Shown piece after piece: positions 35,523-45,000 of a DNA stretch of 64,000 bases. The DNA is taken from NCBI GenBank assembly GCA_963812245.1, contig CAWEUK010000002.1, positions 1 through 64,000 on the forward strand, written 5' to 3'. Each line of letters opens with the position of its first letter. The stretch's first letter is position 1. The notes under the pieces are model-generated. The model searched no databases. It was not told where the DNA came from and was given only the letters and a program-made list of their open reading frames with translations. A program made the translations under genes and the position numbers. This DNA comes from Salsipaludibacter sp963812245. Its GTDB lineage: Bacteria > Actinomycetota > Nitriliruptoria > Nitriliruptorales > Nitriliruptoraceae.

Positions 35523-37976
35523 ATGCGGTTTCGCTTCGAGCACAGCGACCTCGACGTCGATCGACGAGAGTTGCGGGTGGACGACGACCTCGTCCACCTC
35601 GAACCCCAGGTGTTCGACGTCCTCGTGCACCTGGTCACCCACCACGATCGCGTGGTCGGCAAGATCGAGTTCCTGGACGAGGTGTGGGGTGATCGCTTCG
35701 TCTCGGAATCCGCGCTGACCTCCCGGATCAAGGCTGCACGGCGCGCGATCGGCGACGACGGCGTGCAGCAACGGCTGATCCGCACGATCCGTGGCCATGG
35801 CTACCGATTCGTCGGTGAGGTGGTCGTCGTCGACGCCGGCTCCGAGACCTCGTCGACGCCCCCGGGGAGCACGGCGCCCGACCCCGACCCTGGACCTCCT
35901 GCGCCGCGTGTCTCGGCGCTGCCGGTCGCACGGACCCGGCTGGTCGGTCGCGACCAGGACCTCGAATCGCTGCTCGACCTGATGACGCGCCACCGCGTCG
36001 TGACGATCTCTGGCCCGGGCGGGGCGGGCAAGACCACCCTGGCGCTGACGGCGGCACACCAGGTGATCGCACGGCATGGCGGGGAGGTCGTGCTGGTCGA
36101 GCTTGCGCCGGCGCACGACCGACCAACCCTGGTGCGCACGGTGGCCGAGGCGGCGGCCATCGACGGACCTGGCGCCACCGACCTGGGCGAACTCGCGGCC
36201 GCCCTTGGTGCCCGCGAGATGCTGCTGGTGGTGGACAACTGTGAACACGTGCTCGATGCCAGCGCCGAACTGGTCAACGCCGTGCTGGATGCCGGAAGCC
36301 AGGTCACGGTGCTGACGACCAGCCGCGAGCCGCTGATGGTGTCGGGTGAGGCGATCCATCCGCTCGGCTCCCTGGGCGCACATGCCCCCGAGCTGTTCGT
36401 CGAGCGCGCCGGGGCGGCGACCGGGGACCCCGAACTGGTCGCGGCCAGTGACGAACGCGTCGTGGAACTGTGCCGGCAGTTGGACGGGCTCCCACTGGCG
36501 ATCGAGCTGGCGGCCGCACAGTTGCGCCACCTGACGATCCACGACCTGCTCACCCGGCTGGACGACCGCCTCGGCATCCTCAGTGGCGGGCGACCCCGCG
36601 CGGGTTCGCGGCACTCGGCGCTGGCGGCCACGATCGCCTGGAGCCACGAGTTGCTGGGCGACGAGTCGCGGGACCTGTTCGACCGACTGGCGGTGTTCCC
36701 CGCCAGTTTCGACCTGGCCGCCGCGTGTGCCGTCGCCGACGTGCCGGACGGCGTCGCGATGATGGCGATGGCCGACCTGGTCGCCAAGAACCTCGTGGTC
36801 CACGACGCCAGCCGGGGCCGCTACCACCTGCTGGAGACCATCCGGCTCTACGCCACCGAGCGCATGGCTGCGGCCGGGCGCCACGACGACCTGGTCGAAC
36901 GGCTGCGCACGCACGTGGTCGCACGGGCAACAGCCCATCCACGCCACCGCAACTGGTCCTCGACGTCCCTGGCCGCTGCGAGCCTCGTGGACCTCGACAA
37001 CGTCCGCCTGGCATTCCACGCCAGCCTCCGGGCCGGCCGGTCCGCCGATGCGGTCGACATCGCCCTGGGCGTCAGCCCCCTGTGGCGCAACGCCACGTCG
37101 TACGCCGAGGGGCTCGGGTGGGCCCACAGCTTGCGCACGTGCGACCTGGCGCCCGTCGACGACCTGTGGCTGCACATCGTCGAAGCCGACCTGGGGCTGG
37201 GTTCCGGTGACTACCGGATGCTGGTCGCCCGCGCGGGTTCGGCCGCGGACCTCGGCCGCCGACTGGACCAGCCGGAGGCAGTCGTGATCGCGACCATCCT
37301 CGGCTCCCTGTACATCACGGACCCGGACACGGCCATCATCGGGCTGCAGGCTGCCCGCGATGCCGCGCAGGAGCTCGGCGAGGACGCCCTGGAGCGACTG
37401 GCACGCGCGTTCCTGGTCATCCCGATGATGCTGCAGGGTCGCACGGCCGAAGTCGACGCCGAGGTGGCCGCCATCACCGAGAACCCGTCGAGTGCGGGCT
37501 ACGACGGCTACATCAGCCACTGGGCAGCCTGGTTGACCACGCTGGCGGCCCGCGACGGCCCCGGACTGCGCCGCCTGATGGATGCGCAACTGGCCAACGT
37601 CCGGCGCAGCGGCCTGCGTGAGAACTGGGTGATGACGCTGTGCCACGCCCTGACGCTGATCGGTGAGGGACGACCCTGGCTCGACCACCTGCAACGCGCT
37701 CGCCGGGGGGCCCGGGACGAGGGCCGCGCCACGGGAGCCGACACGGTGATGGTCCTGGCCTACGACCAGGCCTGCCAGGACCAGTTCGTGCGCGCCGCCG
37801 AACTCCTGGGCGCCAGCAGCACCACCATGTCCCTGGACACTGCCAACTTCGTGCACCACATCGTCATTCGCGACCTGGTCGTGGCGCCGATGCTGGAACC
37901 TGACGAGTTCGCCCAGGCCATGGAGCGCGGCCGCGGCAGGGCGATCCCCGAGATCCTGGTCGAACACGGGCTGTGA
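35523..37976 (+). CDS. Winged-helix (OmpR/PhoB-type) STAND ATPase regulator
   Basis: 817 residues. Residues 1-95 are a Trans_reg_C winged helix (LEPQVFDVLVHLVTHHDRVV, DEVWGDRFVSESALTSRIKA, RTIRGHGYRFVGEV). Residues about 140-430 are an NB-ARC-like ATPase, with Walker A SGPGGAGKTTLAL, Walker B MLLVVDNCEHVLDAS, the TTSREPL sensor and GLPLAIELAA. The rest is helical repeat. The fold is that of AfsR/CADC-like regulators with an N-terminal DNA-binding domain. It is separated by 217 bp from the flavoprotein operon and has no obvious target besides its neighbours. Confidence 0.9.
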   Translation: MRFRFEHSDLDVDRRELRVDDDLVHLEPQVFDVLVHLVTHHDRVVGKIEFLDEVWGDRFVSESALTSRIKAARRAIGDDGVQQRLIRTIRGHGYRFVGEVVVVDAGSETSSTPPGSTAPDPDPGPPAPRVSALPVARTRLVGRDQDLESLLDLMTRHRVVTISGPGGAGKTTLALTAAHQVIARHGGEVVLVELAPAHDRPTLVRTVAEAAAIDGPGATDLGELAAALGAREMLLVVDNCEHVLDASAELVNAVLDAGSQVTVLTTSREPLMVSGEAIHPLGSLGAHAPELFVERAGAATGDPELVAASDERVVELCRQLDGLPLAIELAAAQLRHLTIHDLLTRLDDRLGILSGGRPRAGSRHSALAATIAWSHELLGDESRDLFDRLAVFPASFDLAAACAVADVPDGVAMMAMADLVAKNLVVHDASRGRYHLLETIRLYATERMAAAGRHDDLVERLRTHVVARATAHPRHRNWSSTSLAAASLVDLDNVRLAFHASLRAGRSADAVDIALGVSPLWRNATSYAEGLGWAHSLRTCDLAPVDDLWLHIVEADLGLGSGDYRMLVARAGSAADLGRRLDQPEAVVIATILGSLYITDPDTAIIGLQAARDAAQELGEDALERLARAFLVIPMMLQGRTAEVDAEVAAITENPSSAGYDGYISHWAAWLTTLAARDGPGLRRLMDAQLANVRRSGLRENWVMTLCHALTLIGEGRPWLDHLQRARRGARDEGRATGADTVMVLAYDQACQDQFVRAAELLGASSTTMSLDTANFVHHIVIRDLVVAPMLEPDEFAQAMERGRGRAIPEILVEHGL

Positions 37977-38097
37977 CTCGACGGCCGGTCGGGCTGCCGC
38001 GAGCGATGGGCGGCACCCGTGCAGGCATCCCGAGGCTCCGCATGAACCCACACGAGACACCCGCCGCGGCTCGATGTGCTCGGCGACGTTCGTCGAG

Positions 38098-38235
38098 TCA
38101 GGACGGCGGCCCCGGTGGGTCCTCGCCGACCAGGCCGTCGATCGCCTCGCGGATGAGGTCGGCGTGGCCACAGTGGCGCGCGGTCTCCTCGATCATGTGG
38201 GCCAGGATCCAGCGCAGCGTCGGCGCCGGCCAGTC
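38098..38235 (-). pseudogene. C-terminal fragment of a DinB/DUF664 protein
   Basis: Minus strand near 38235 to 38098 reads PTLRWILAHMIEETARHCGH, then ADLIREAIDGLVGE and a stop. This is the last helix region of DUF664/DinB-like proteins, with the conserved HMIEE...RHxGHxDLxRE. About 110 upstream residues that should precede it are missing; the sequence before LRW is unrelated. Confidence 0.6.
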
Positions 38236-38393
38236 CCCAATCTCACGAGCCGCCCCGGACGGCCGTGTCCGATGGCCAAGTGCGCGCCCAGCCACCCCCG
38301 AGGTCACCCGCAGCAGCCTGGCAGCGTGGCAGCGTGGCAAGCCCGCTCATCCTGGCCCGACCGCGGGCAGCCATGGACCGAACCCGGGTCGGG

Positions 38394-39065
38394 TCAGGTC
38401 CAGGCGGTGCCGGCGATCTGGGTGCGCATGGGCACGAACGCGGTGTCCATCGACACCGCCTCGCTCTCGACCCGGGCGAAGCCCGCGGCCCGGATGGCCG
38501 CGCCCGTGTCGCGGGTGGTGTGGCAGCCCTCGAACATCCACTTCCAGGGGCGATGGACCAGGTCCTGGACCCGCCGGACGCCCGAGTCGGGTGGCGCGGC
38601 CACGTGCTCCACGAAGGCGAAGCGCCCGCCGGGACGCAGGACGCGTCGCACCTCGGCCAGAACCGCGCCGGGATCTGCCACGGTGCACAGGACCCACGAC
38701 GTCATGACGGCATCGACGCTGTCGTCGGGCAGGTCGAGGGTCTCGCCCGCCGTGGCATGCACGACCAGTTCGACGTGTCGCAACCGGGCTTCGCGGTGCA
38801 GGCGCGCATGGAAGTGTCGGTTGGGCTCGATGGCGTGGACGACGTCGACGTCGTCGGACAGGTACTTGAGACTCGGGCCGTTGCCGGCGCCGATGTCCAC
38901 GACCTCGCCGGACAGGGTGCCGAACGTGCGTCGACGCACGGCTCCCAGCTTCGTCGCGTTGCCGGGCTCCAGGATCGCCAGGGCGAGCGAGTTGAGCCGT
39001 CCCCTGACAGGGTGGTCGTGGTCGGCCGCGACGGTGCGCGGCAGGGTCGTGGTCGTGGTGGCCAT
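38394..39065 (-). CDS. Class I SAM-dependent methyltransferase
   Basis: 223 residues from ATG 39065 (GGAGCAG site). Motif I GEVVDIGAGNGPSLKYL (residues about 54-70), the acidic post-I residue in VVHAIEPNRHFHARL, and motif IV/V VDAVMTSWVLCTVADP then EVRRVLRPGGRFAFVEHVAA all fit Methyltransf_11. The length and the central RRVQDLVHRPWKWMFEGCHT resemble UbiE-like or thiol/arsenite-type small-molecule methyltransferases; the acceptor is unknown. It is followed by nothing in operon and sits convergent to the DinB remnant region. Confidence 0.88.
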   Translation of the reverse strand: MATTTTTLPRTVAADHDHPVRGRLNSLALAILEPGNATKLGAVRRRTFGTLSGEVVDIGAGNGPSLKYLSDDVDVVHAIEPNRHFHARLHREARLRHVELVVHATAGETLDLPDDSVDAVMTSWVLCTVADPGAVLAEVRRVLRPGGRFAFVEHVAAPPDSGVRRVQDLVHRPWKWMFEGCHTTRDTGAAIRAAGFARVESEAVSMDTAFVPMRTQIAGTAWT

Positions 39066-39183
39066 GGATGCTGCTCCGTGTCGGTGTCGGAGCAACTGTC
39101 CCCACGGACGCTGGGGACTGGCTGGCGTGGAATTGGTGTCGGTCTGGTGTCGTGGGACCTGCAACCAGGACGCGGGGTCACGA

Positions 39184-41301
39184 TCAGCTGGCGGCGCCCT
39201 CGCCATCGACCACCCTGTACATGGTGAGCCCGGCCGGGAGGTCGGGGACAGGTGCGTGCCCGGCTGGCTCGAACGCCAGGCCCCAGTCGGCGAGGAGGTC
39301 GACGACGGTCCGGGTCATGACCGCCTGGCCGGGACCAGCGTGCTGCAGTGCGGCGTCCACGACCTCGGTGGCAGGCCCCGACACGATGCCGTCGCCGATG
39401 ACGACCAGACCTGTGTGGACGACCGCGCAGGCATCGTCCTGGTTCGCCACGAAGGACCGGGCAACGTCGAGGGCACGACCGGGGCCATCGAAGGACGCCG
39501 CACGGTCCGCGCTCCCCACCTCCACGACCTGCCCCCGCTGGCCGGCCACCAGCCGGGCCCAGGTCTCGGACGTCGTGTCGGCCGAGCGGACGGCCACCAA
39601 CGTCGCCAGGACACCCGGGCGCACCGTGGCGGTGTCGGTCGATGCGACGATCACCTCGGAGCGGGCCCGCGGGTGGGACACGAAGTCCGCGATCGCGTCC
39701 ACGATGGGGTCGGTGTCGCCGAACCACGGCCAGTGGTCGTTGCCGTCGAACTCGACCAGTCTGGCATCGGGCAGGTGCTCGGCCAGGTACCGGCCCTGGC
39801 CGATCTCCACCAGCGGGTCGTCGCGCCGGTGCAGCACCAGGCACGGGGACTGCACGGCGGGCAGCACCGCACGAAGGTCCACGCCGGCGTTGGCGCGCAG
39901 CAAGGCGATCGCCATGCCCGGACTGGCAGCCTGGCGGCAGTAGTGCTGCCACCAGGCCTCGGACACCGGGTCCCCGGCGGCGCTCGCGGCGAACCATCGC
40001 AGCTGTGGATGGCCGTCCTGCTGGATGGGACGAGCGAACCGCCGCAGCCCCTGCTCGCGAGTCCAGCCCCACGGGTGGTCGTCGCTGCGCATCTGGCGGG
40101 CATACGTCCCCCACAGGATCAGCCCGGCACAGCGGTCGGGGTGGGTTGCCGCGAACAGGAGCGACATCGCCCCACCCTCCGAGAACCCCAGGGCGACGGC
40201 GCGTTCCGACCCCACATCGTCGAGCACCGCGCGGACGTCGTCCATCCGGACTTCGAGCGGCGGCGGTGTGTCCATCGGGATGGGATCGGACAGCCCGGTC
40301 CCGCGCTTGTCGAACAGGATCAGGCGACACGTCGCCGCCAGCCGGCGCAGGAACGCGGCCAGGTGCGGCTCTTCCCAGTTGAGTTCGACGTTCGAGAAGA
40401 ACCCCGGCACGAACACGAGGTCCACCGGCCCCTCGCCCAGGACCTGGTAGGCGATGTTGACCGCGCCGCTGCGGGCGTAGCGGATCGGCGGGGGGGTCTG
40501 CTCGAGGCCCGTGCCGCCCGCGGCAGAATCCCGTCCCCCGGCCCCACCCGTGGCCGGGGTTCCCCCACGCAGGATCTCCAGGTGCATCGCCTGGGTCTCG
40601 GGGGAAGGATCGAGTCCGAGTTCCTCGGCCAGCAGCCGTCGCAGGTCGTCGTAGGCGCGGGCGGCCTCGGCCCGGTTTCCCTCCGCCAGTTCCACCTCCA
40701 TGCCCAGGCGGTGCACGGGTTCTCGCAGCGGGTCGAGCTCGAGCGCGGCGATCACGCCCGCACGCGCCGCAGCGAGCTCGCCCCGGGCCAACTCGGCACG
40801 AGCCGTCGCCTCCAGCGCATCACGGTGCAGCCGCACGAGTTCAGCACGAGCGTCGTCCAGCCACGGCGCCTGCTCGTCGGGGAGCAGGGGACGCTGCACG
40901 ACCTCCAGCACGGTTGCCGCGGTGGCGATGACGAGATCGTGGTCACCGTCGCGAGCGTGCTCGCGCAGGGCTCGGGCGGCCGTTCGCGCCCGACGCACGT
41001 CAACCAACTCGGCCGCAGCGACCAGCTCCCAGGTCCCGCCGACGCCGCGGATGGTCGCCTCGACCCCGGTCAGGGCCAGGGCCGCTCGCAGCCGCGAGAC
41101 CAGGGCTGACAGGTCGCGCTCCCACGCCGGTGCCGGGTCGCTCCCCCAGACCCGTTCCCCCAGCACGTCGCGCACCACCGGATGCTCGGCCAGCCCCAGC
41201 GAGGCAAGCACGATCCGGCCCTGTCGCCCCGCCAACGCGGTCGCCGTGGCCGTCCCCTGGGGACCGACGACATGCATGGGCCCGGTCAACTCGATGCCCA
41301 T
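39184..41301 (-). CDS. BTAD - alpha/beta hydrolase - degenerate nucleotidyl-cyclase fusion regulator
   Basis: 705 residues. ATG 41301 follows GGAGGTGGGG. Residues about 1-95 look like a small DNA-binding wing. Residues 100-245 are a BTAD helical domain (ALELDPLREPVHRLGMEVEL, RRLLAEELGLDPSPETQAMH). Residues about 275-535 are an alpha/beta hydrolase with ILFDKRGTGLSDP, nucleophile elbow LGFSEGGAMS, Asp in HRRDDPL and His in GNDHWPW. Residues about 550-705 follow class III cyclase topology (SFDGPGRALDVARSF, VHTGLVV, GDGIVSGPATEVVDAAL) but lack the metal-binding Asp pair. The hydrolase may act as a ligand sensor or enzyme tied to transcription. Confidence 0.85.
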   Translation of the reverse strand: MGIELTGPMHVVGPQGTATATALAGRQGRIVLASLGLAEHPVVRDVLGERVWGSDPAPAWERDLSALVSRLRAALALTGVEATIRGVGGTWELVAAAELVDVRRARTAARALREHARDGDHDLVIATAATVLEVVQRPLLPDEQAPWLDDARAELVRLHRDALEATARAELARGELAAARAGVIAALELDPLREPVHRLGMEVELAEGNRAEAARAYDDLRRLLAEELGLDPSPETQAMHLEILRGGTPATGGAGGRDSAAGGTGLEQTPPPIRYARSGAVNIAYQVLGEGPVDLVFVPGFFSNVELNWEEPHLAAFLRRLAATCRLILFDKRGTGLSDPIPMDTPPPLEVRMDDVRAVLDDVGSERAVALGFSEGGAMSLLFAATHPDRCAGLILWGTYARQMRSDDHPWGWTREQGLRRFARPIQQDGHPQLRWFAASAAGDPVSEAWWQHYCRQAASPGMAIALLRANAGVDLRAVLPAVQSPCLVLHRRDDPLVEIGQGRYLAEHLPDARLVEFDGNDHWPWFGDTDPIVDAIADFVSHPRARSEVIVASTDTATVRPGVLATLVAVRSADTTSETWARLVAGQRGQVVEVGSADRAASFDGPGRALDVARSFVANQDDACAVVHTGLVVIGDGIVSGPATEVVDAALQHAGPGQAVMTRTVVDLLADWGLAFEPAGHAPVPDLPAGLTMYRVVDGEGAAS

Positions 41302-41455
41302 CCCCACCTCCGCAGTCGCCACGAACGGCGCACGGGTGCCGGTGACCGGCACCCGTCGACCTGGTGACCCGGGCGGCCACCCCTCGTGGTGTGCCCCGCA
41401 GACCGAGCCTAGTGACGCGGGGGCTCCGCTCGTGGGCGGACTGGAACCAATGGCG

Positions 41456-41491
41456 GTCCCGAGCCCCAGTCGTGGAACCGGGGCTCGGGAC
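41456..41491 (-). terminator. 12-bp perfect stem-loop after the GNAT gene
   Basis: GTCCCGAGCCCC (41456-41467) pairs with GGGGCTCGGGAC (41480-41491) across 12 nt. It lies 45 bases past the GNAT stop on the minus strand. Confidence 0.75.
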
Positions 41492-41535
41492 TGTGCGGTC
41501 ATCGGATGGCGATCGGGTCGTCGCGCATCGAGTGG

Positions 41536-42075
41536 TCAGCGCGTGGCCAACAGCCGTGGCTCCAGGTCCGCCAGCAGGTCCTCGAGCGTGAGGAGCCCGG
41601 GCTCCAGTTGGCTCGACACGTGCACAGTGGCACCGTCCGGCGTGAACCGGGGGGCAGGCAGCGCTCGTGCGAGCAGACGTCGCACCGCATCGTTGTCGGC
41701 CAGGAGGTCACCGTGCAGCTCCCGAACGCCAGCCCGACGGGCATGGTCGACCAGGTGGTCCAGCAACGTGGCGCCGACTCCACGTCCCTGCGCTCGGTCC
41801 ACCACGGCGACCGCCAGTTCGGCGGTGCCATCGGATTCACGGACGTATCGGGCGATGCCGATCGGCACGCGGCGCCGGCCACTTCGGGTCTCGGCGACCA
41901 GCGCGACGTGCCGCTGGCCGTCCACGTCGGCGAGTGCAGCCAGCAGACGCGGACTGAGGCGCCGGACCGGGGCATGGAACCGGCGGAGTCGACTCGCCGG
42001 TGACAGACCCGCGAACACGGCCTCGATCGTGTCGGTCTCGTCCCTGCGCAGGTGGCGGATGTGGACCCTGGACAT
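41536..42075 (-). CDS. GNAT-family N-acetyltransferase
   Basis: 179 residues from ATG 42075 (AGGGAGA site). FAGLSPASRLRRFHAPVRRL is a recurrent N-terminal segment in actinobacterial GNATs. The acetyl-CoA site is ELAVAVVDRAQGRGVGATLL (residues about 88-107), with the Q/RxxGxG/A signature RAQGRGVG. The C-terminus is longer than the minimal fold and Leu-rich. Substrate unknown. The upstream gap to the racemase is filled by a 38-bp minisatellite, so cotranscription is uncertain. Confidence 0.88.
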   Translation of the reverse strand: MSRVHIRHLRRDETDTIEAVFAGLSPASRLRRFHAPVRRLSPRLLAALADVDGQRHVALVAETRSGRRRVPIGIARYVRESDGTAELAVAVVDRAQGRGVGATLLDHLVDHARRAGVRELHGDLLADNDAVRRLLARALPAPRFTPDGATVHVSSQLEPGLLTLEDLLADLEPRLLATR

Positions 42076-42265
42076 GTTCGTCTCCCTCGAGCGGTGGAGA
42101 CGATCCTCCTGGGCCGGTCTGGGGTGACGTTGGGTTCGATCTGGTGTCCGGTTGGAGCGACCGGGCGAACCGGAGCGCGGCAACCATGGGCAGCGGCGTC
42201 GCGACGCGCCAACCGGGCGTCGTCGTCTGGCCGAGAGGGTTCCCGTGGCCAGTTCCCACCGGGCG

Positions 42266-42425
42266 CGGTCAGGCGACACGGACACCGTCAGGAGACTTGG
42301 CCCGGTCAGGCGGCACGGACGCCGGCAGGGTGACACGGTCCGGTCAGGCGACACGGACGCCGTCAAGGTGACAGGGACCGGTCACGCGACACGGACGCCG
42401 TCAGGCGGCACGGGCGCCGGTCAGG
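42266..42425. repeat. 37-38-bp tandem minisatellite at the 3' end of the racemase gene
   Basis: About four units of CGGTCAGGCGACACGGACGCC followed by a GTCAGG-GACACGG half. The last unit overlaps the racemase C-terminal codons (TGARAA). The period equals that of the array at 14961, but the sequence differs. Confidence 0.85.
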
Positions 42426-43474
42426 AAGTGCTGCGCGACGTACGGCGAGGTCATGGCGCGAAGCATCGCGGCGTAGTCGGGCTCGAAGCGCACCTCGGTC
42501 CCGACCTGCAGTGGCAGCGCTGACGTCACCACCAGGTGGTCACTGCTCGCGCCGACGACCTGCACCCCGGCCGGGGCCACCAGGCCCGCCGGGTCGACGT
42601 CCTGCTCGCCGATGGCCAGCAGCGCCTGGTGCACCACGCCCGAGCCGTCGCGCTGCAGCGGGGGCCCGAACGATGTGCGGGCGACGTGGCCCCAGGGCTG
42701 GGCTGGCTTGACCTTGGACTCGATGACCTCGGCCACGACGGTGACGGCATCGGTGCGCAGGTCGGCCAGCGGCCGGCGGTCCAGGGGTTGGCGACCGAGC
42801 AGGATCGACTCGCCCAGGCGCAGGTCGTTCACCCGACCGATGGGATCGGTGTCCAGCGCCCAGTCCAGGCTCGCAGAGTTGCCGCCCGACACCACCTCCA
42901 ACGCCACGCCGCAGGCTGACTCGATCGACGCCGTGAGCCGCGACAGCGCCGCCATGTTCGTCGTGTCGGGCACGACGCCGCTCTGGCAGGCGAGGTTGGT
43001 GCCGATGCCGTCCAGGGTGACCCCGGGCAGGTCGACCACGACCCGGGCAGCCTGCTCCAGGTCCACCGGCATGATCCCCTCGCGCAGGTCCCCCAACTCC
43101 ACCATCAACACGATGCCGTGGACCCGCCCGAGACGGGTCGCCGCTGCCGACAGCGCCGCCACGACCGCCACCTCGGTGTTGAGGCTGGCGTCCGCATGCA
43201 GGACCACGCGGTCGGCCTGGCTGACCATGGGCGATCGGATGAGGGTCATGCGGGCATCGATCCCGGCGAGGCGCATGCGCTCGATGTTCTCGATGCGAGC
43301 GTCACCCAGACCGGCCACGCCTGCCTCGACCAGGACCCGTGCCACCTCGGGGGCGCCGCGGACGGCCTTGGTCACGGCGGTCACGTCCACACCGCGGTCA
43401 CCCAGGCGGCGCACGAGGGTGCGGGCGTTGTGCCCGATCGCGGCCAGGTCGACGTCGACCCGTGGGGCCGCCAC
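42401..43474 (-). CDS. Alanine racemase-type (fold III PLP) amino-acid racemase
   Basis: 357 residues from GTG 43474; ATG 43525 would overlap the upstream gene by 47 bp. The start region APRVDVDLAAIGHNARTLV leads to VDVTAVTKAVRGAPEVARVL, which carries the PLP lysine (about residue 35-40). GIVLMVELGDLREGIMP and VVSGGNSASL are also typical of the YhfX/Orr-like branch, as opposed to Alr. The gene lies directly behind the DUF1611 gene, 4 bp apart from its stop, so the two form an operon. The likely role is interconversion of a D/L-amino acid or N-acyl amino acid; the exact substrate is inferred only. Confidence 0.85.
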   Translation of the reverse strand: MAAPRVDVDLAAIGHNARTLVRRLGDRGVDVTAVTKAVRGAPEVARVLVEAGVAGLGDARIENIERMRLAGIDARMTLIRSPMVSQADRVVLHADASLNTEVAVVAALSAAATRLGRVHGIVLMVELGDLREGIMPVDLEQAARVVVDLPGVTLDGIGTNLACQSGVVPDTTNMAALSRLTASIESACGVALEVVSGGNSASLDWALDTDPIGRVNDLRLGESILLGRQPLDRRPLADLRTDAVTVVAEVIESKVKPAQPWGHVARTSFGPPLQRDGSGVVHQALLAIGEQDVDPAGLVAPAGVQVVGASSDHLVVTSALPLQVGTEVRFEPDYAAMLRAMTSPYVAQHFLTGARAA

Positions 43475-43478
43475 GCCG

Positions 43479-44681
43479 TCAGCCCACGGCAACGTGGTGA
43501 CGTGCCCGCAGGGTCGGGAACGCATCCAGCACCATCGTGACGAGGTGCGCCGCCGGCCGGGCGATCGCGTCGGTCGTCGGCAGGCCGAGCGTCGACTCGT
43601 AGGCCACGATCGCCACCGACAGTTCGGCGTCGGTCATGTCCTCGTGGTTGAGCGTGAGGCCGATCACCCGGGTGTCGGCGTACGTCTCGATCATCCGGAT
43701 CTCGTGCTCCGGCGGCGGCACGTCGAAGGACGGGAAGTCACTGCGGATGCCGCGGGCCGGGGCGTGCTGGAGGATGACGCCATGTGGCTGGCTTCCCCGC
43801 AGGATGAAGGCGGAACTGGCATACGCGGGATGGCTCAACGCGCCCTGGCCCTCGACGATGATGACGTCGGGCTGGTCGTCGTCCCACGCCGCCAGGACGG
43901 CCGCCTCCATCTCACCGGCTGCGAACTGTGCCGGCACGGCGTCCAGTGCGAGCCCGTGGCGGGCACCCTGCATCAGGCCGGTCTGCCCGGTGCCGACCAT
44001 GACGGCGTGGATCCCGGCTGCCACCAGTTCGCGGGTCAGGATCGTGGCGGTGGTCCGCTTGCCGATGGCGCAGTCCGTGCCCAGCACCGCGATGCGGATG
44101 CACGGGAGATCGGCGACACGTCCCGTGAAGGTGCGCAGGTCCGCGGCGGCGCGGGGCCGACGGACGTCACGAATCTCGACACCGGCACGCGTTGCTGCTC
44201 GGGTGAACTGGGGGTCGTCGCCCAGGAACTCGTGCAGCCCGCTGACCACGTGCAATCCGCGGCCGAGAGCCTGGAGCACCACCGCGCGCTCGGGCGGCGA
44301 GAGCCGGCCGCTGGCCGGGGCGATGCCGAAGATGAAGACCTCCGGCGCCGGACCCTCGCGGGCCAGGACGTCATCGAGGTCACGGCGGATCGGAATGCCG
44401 TTGGCGCGGCCGTCCAGCACCGTGCCGGCATCCTGCCCGGCCCGGCTGCTGTCGATGACCGCCACGATGTCGTAGCGCTCGCTGTGGCGGATCAGCCCGT
44501 TCGCGGTCTTGCCGTCGACCAGTCCGAACAGTGACTCGCAGTACACCACCGCCGTCGGCGAGCCTGACGCACGCGGGGCCTCGGGATCGGCCTCGAGACC
44601 GACCGCGAGGGCACGTGCGTGCCCGGATGTCGCGCTGGCGGACGTCGCAGTCGCGGATGACAGGGAAAGGAAATTTGACAT
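43479..44681 (-). CDS. DUF1611 protein (DgcN-like N-acyltransferase family)
   Basis: 400 residues from ATG 44681 (AGGAGA site). An N-terminal Rossmann-like part (GLVDGKTANGLIRHSERYDI, VIDSSRAGQDAG) precedes the P-loop domain with IRIAVLGTDCAIGKRTTAT (residues about 190-210) and DVIIVEGQGALSHPAYA. This is the DUF1611 layout; a characterised member, DgcN, is a D-glutamate N-acetyltransferase. Here it is followed by a PLP racemase in place of the enolase-type DgcA. The first 35 residues are Ala/Ser-rich and may be disordered. Function as a D-amino-acid modifying enzyme is inferred from family and neighbour. Confidence 0.85.
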   Translation of the reverse strand: MSNFLSLSSATATSASATSGHARALAVGLEADPEAPRASGSPTAVVYCESLFGLVDGKTANGLIRHSERYDIVAVIDSSRAGQDAGTVLDGRANGIPIRRDLDDVLAREGPAPEVFIFGIAPASGRLSPPERAVVLQALGRGLHVVSGLHEFLGDDPQFTRAATRAGVEIRDVRRPRAAADLRTFTGRVADLPCIRIAVLGTDCAIGKRTTATILTRELVAAGIHAVMVGTGQTGLMQGARHGLALDAVPAQFAAGEMEAAVLAAWDDDQPDVIIVEGQGALSHPAYASSAFILRGSQPHGVILQHAPARGIRSDFPSFDVPPPEHEIRMIETYADTRVIGLTLNHEDMTDAELSVAIVAYESTLGLPTTDAIARPAAHLVTMVLDAFPTLRARHHVAVG

Positions 44682-45000
44682 GGCGGTCTCCTGTGAGCTG
44701 GGCTCGGTGGAGACGACGCCATCGTGTCTCGGCCCGACCGGGCCGCATGCACACGAGAAGTCCCACGAAGTCGGGAACCCTCCTATGGTACACGCCCCAG
44801 GGGGCCATCGGTCGCCGACCTCGAGACGGCGCGCACCGAAGTCGCGCACCGTCGGCCGGCTCGAGTGAGCACACGGACACGACGGCGCTGGGGGCAACGG
44901 CTTCGAAGGACACGACATTGCGGTCCACCCTCGGATGTGGTCCCGGCGCCCTAGGGTGAGTCGGCGGCAGGACGTCGGCGTCCTGTCATTGGGGATGCGG
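44682..45000. other. Divergent promoter region
   Basis: About 320 bp between the DUF1611/racemase operon and the PLP synthase gene; divergence over a shared region suggests joint control. A short GGCCCGACCGGGCC palindrome is visible near 44730. I see no confident -10/-35 pair and no gene. Confidence 0.4.

Noticed and set aside
35202..38171. 989-codon minus-strand frame
   Set aside because: Complement of the winged-helix STAND regulator, whose domains are unmistakable on the plus strand.
38074..41109. 1011-codon plus-strand frame
   Set aside because: Complement of the methyltransferase and the BTAD-hydrolase gene; no motif of its own.
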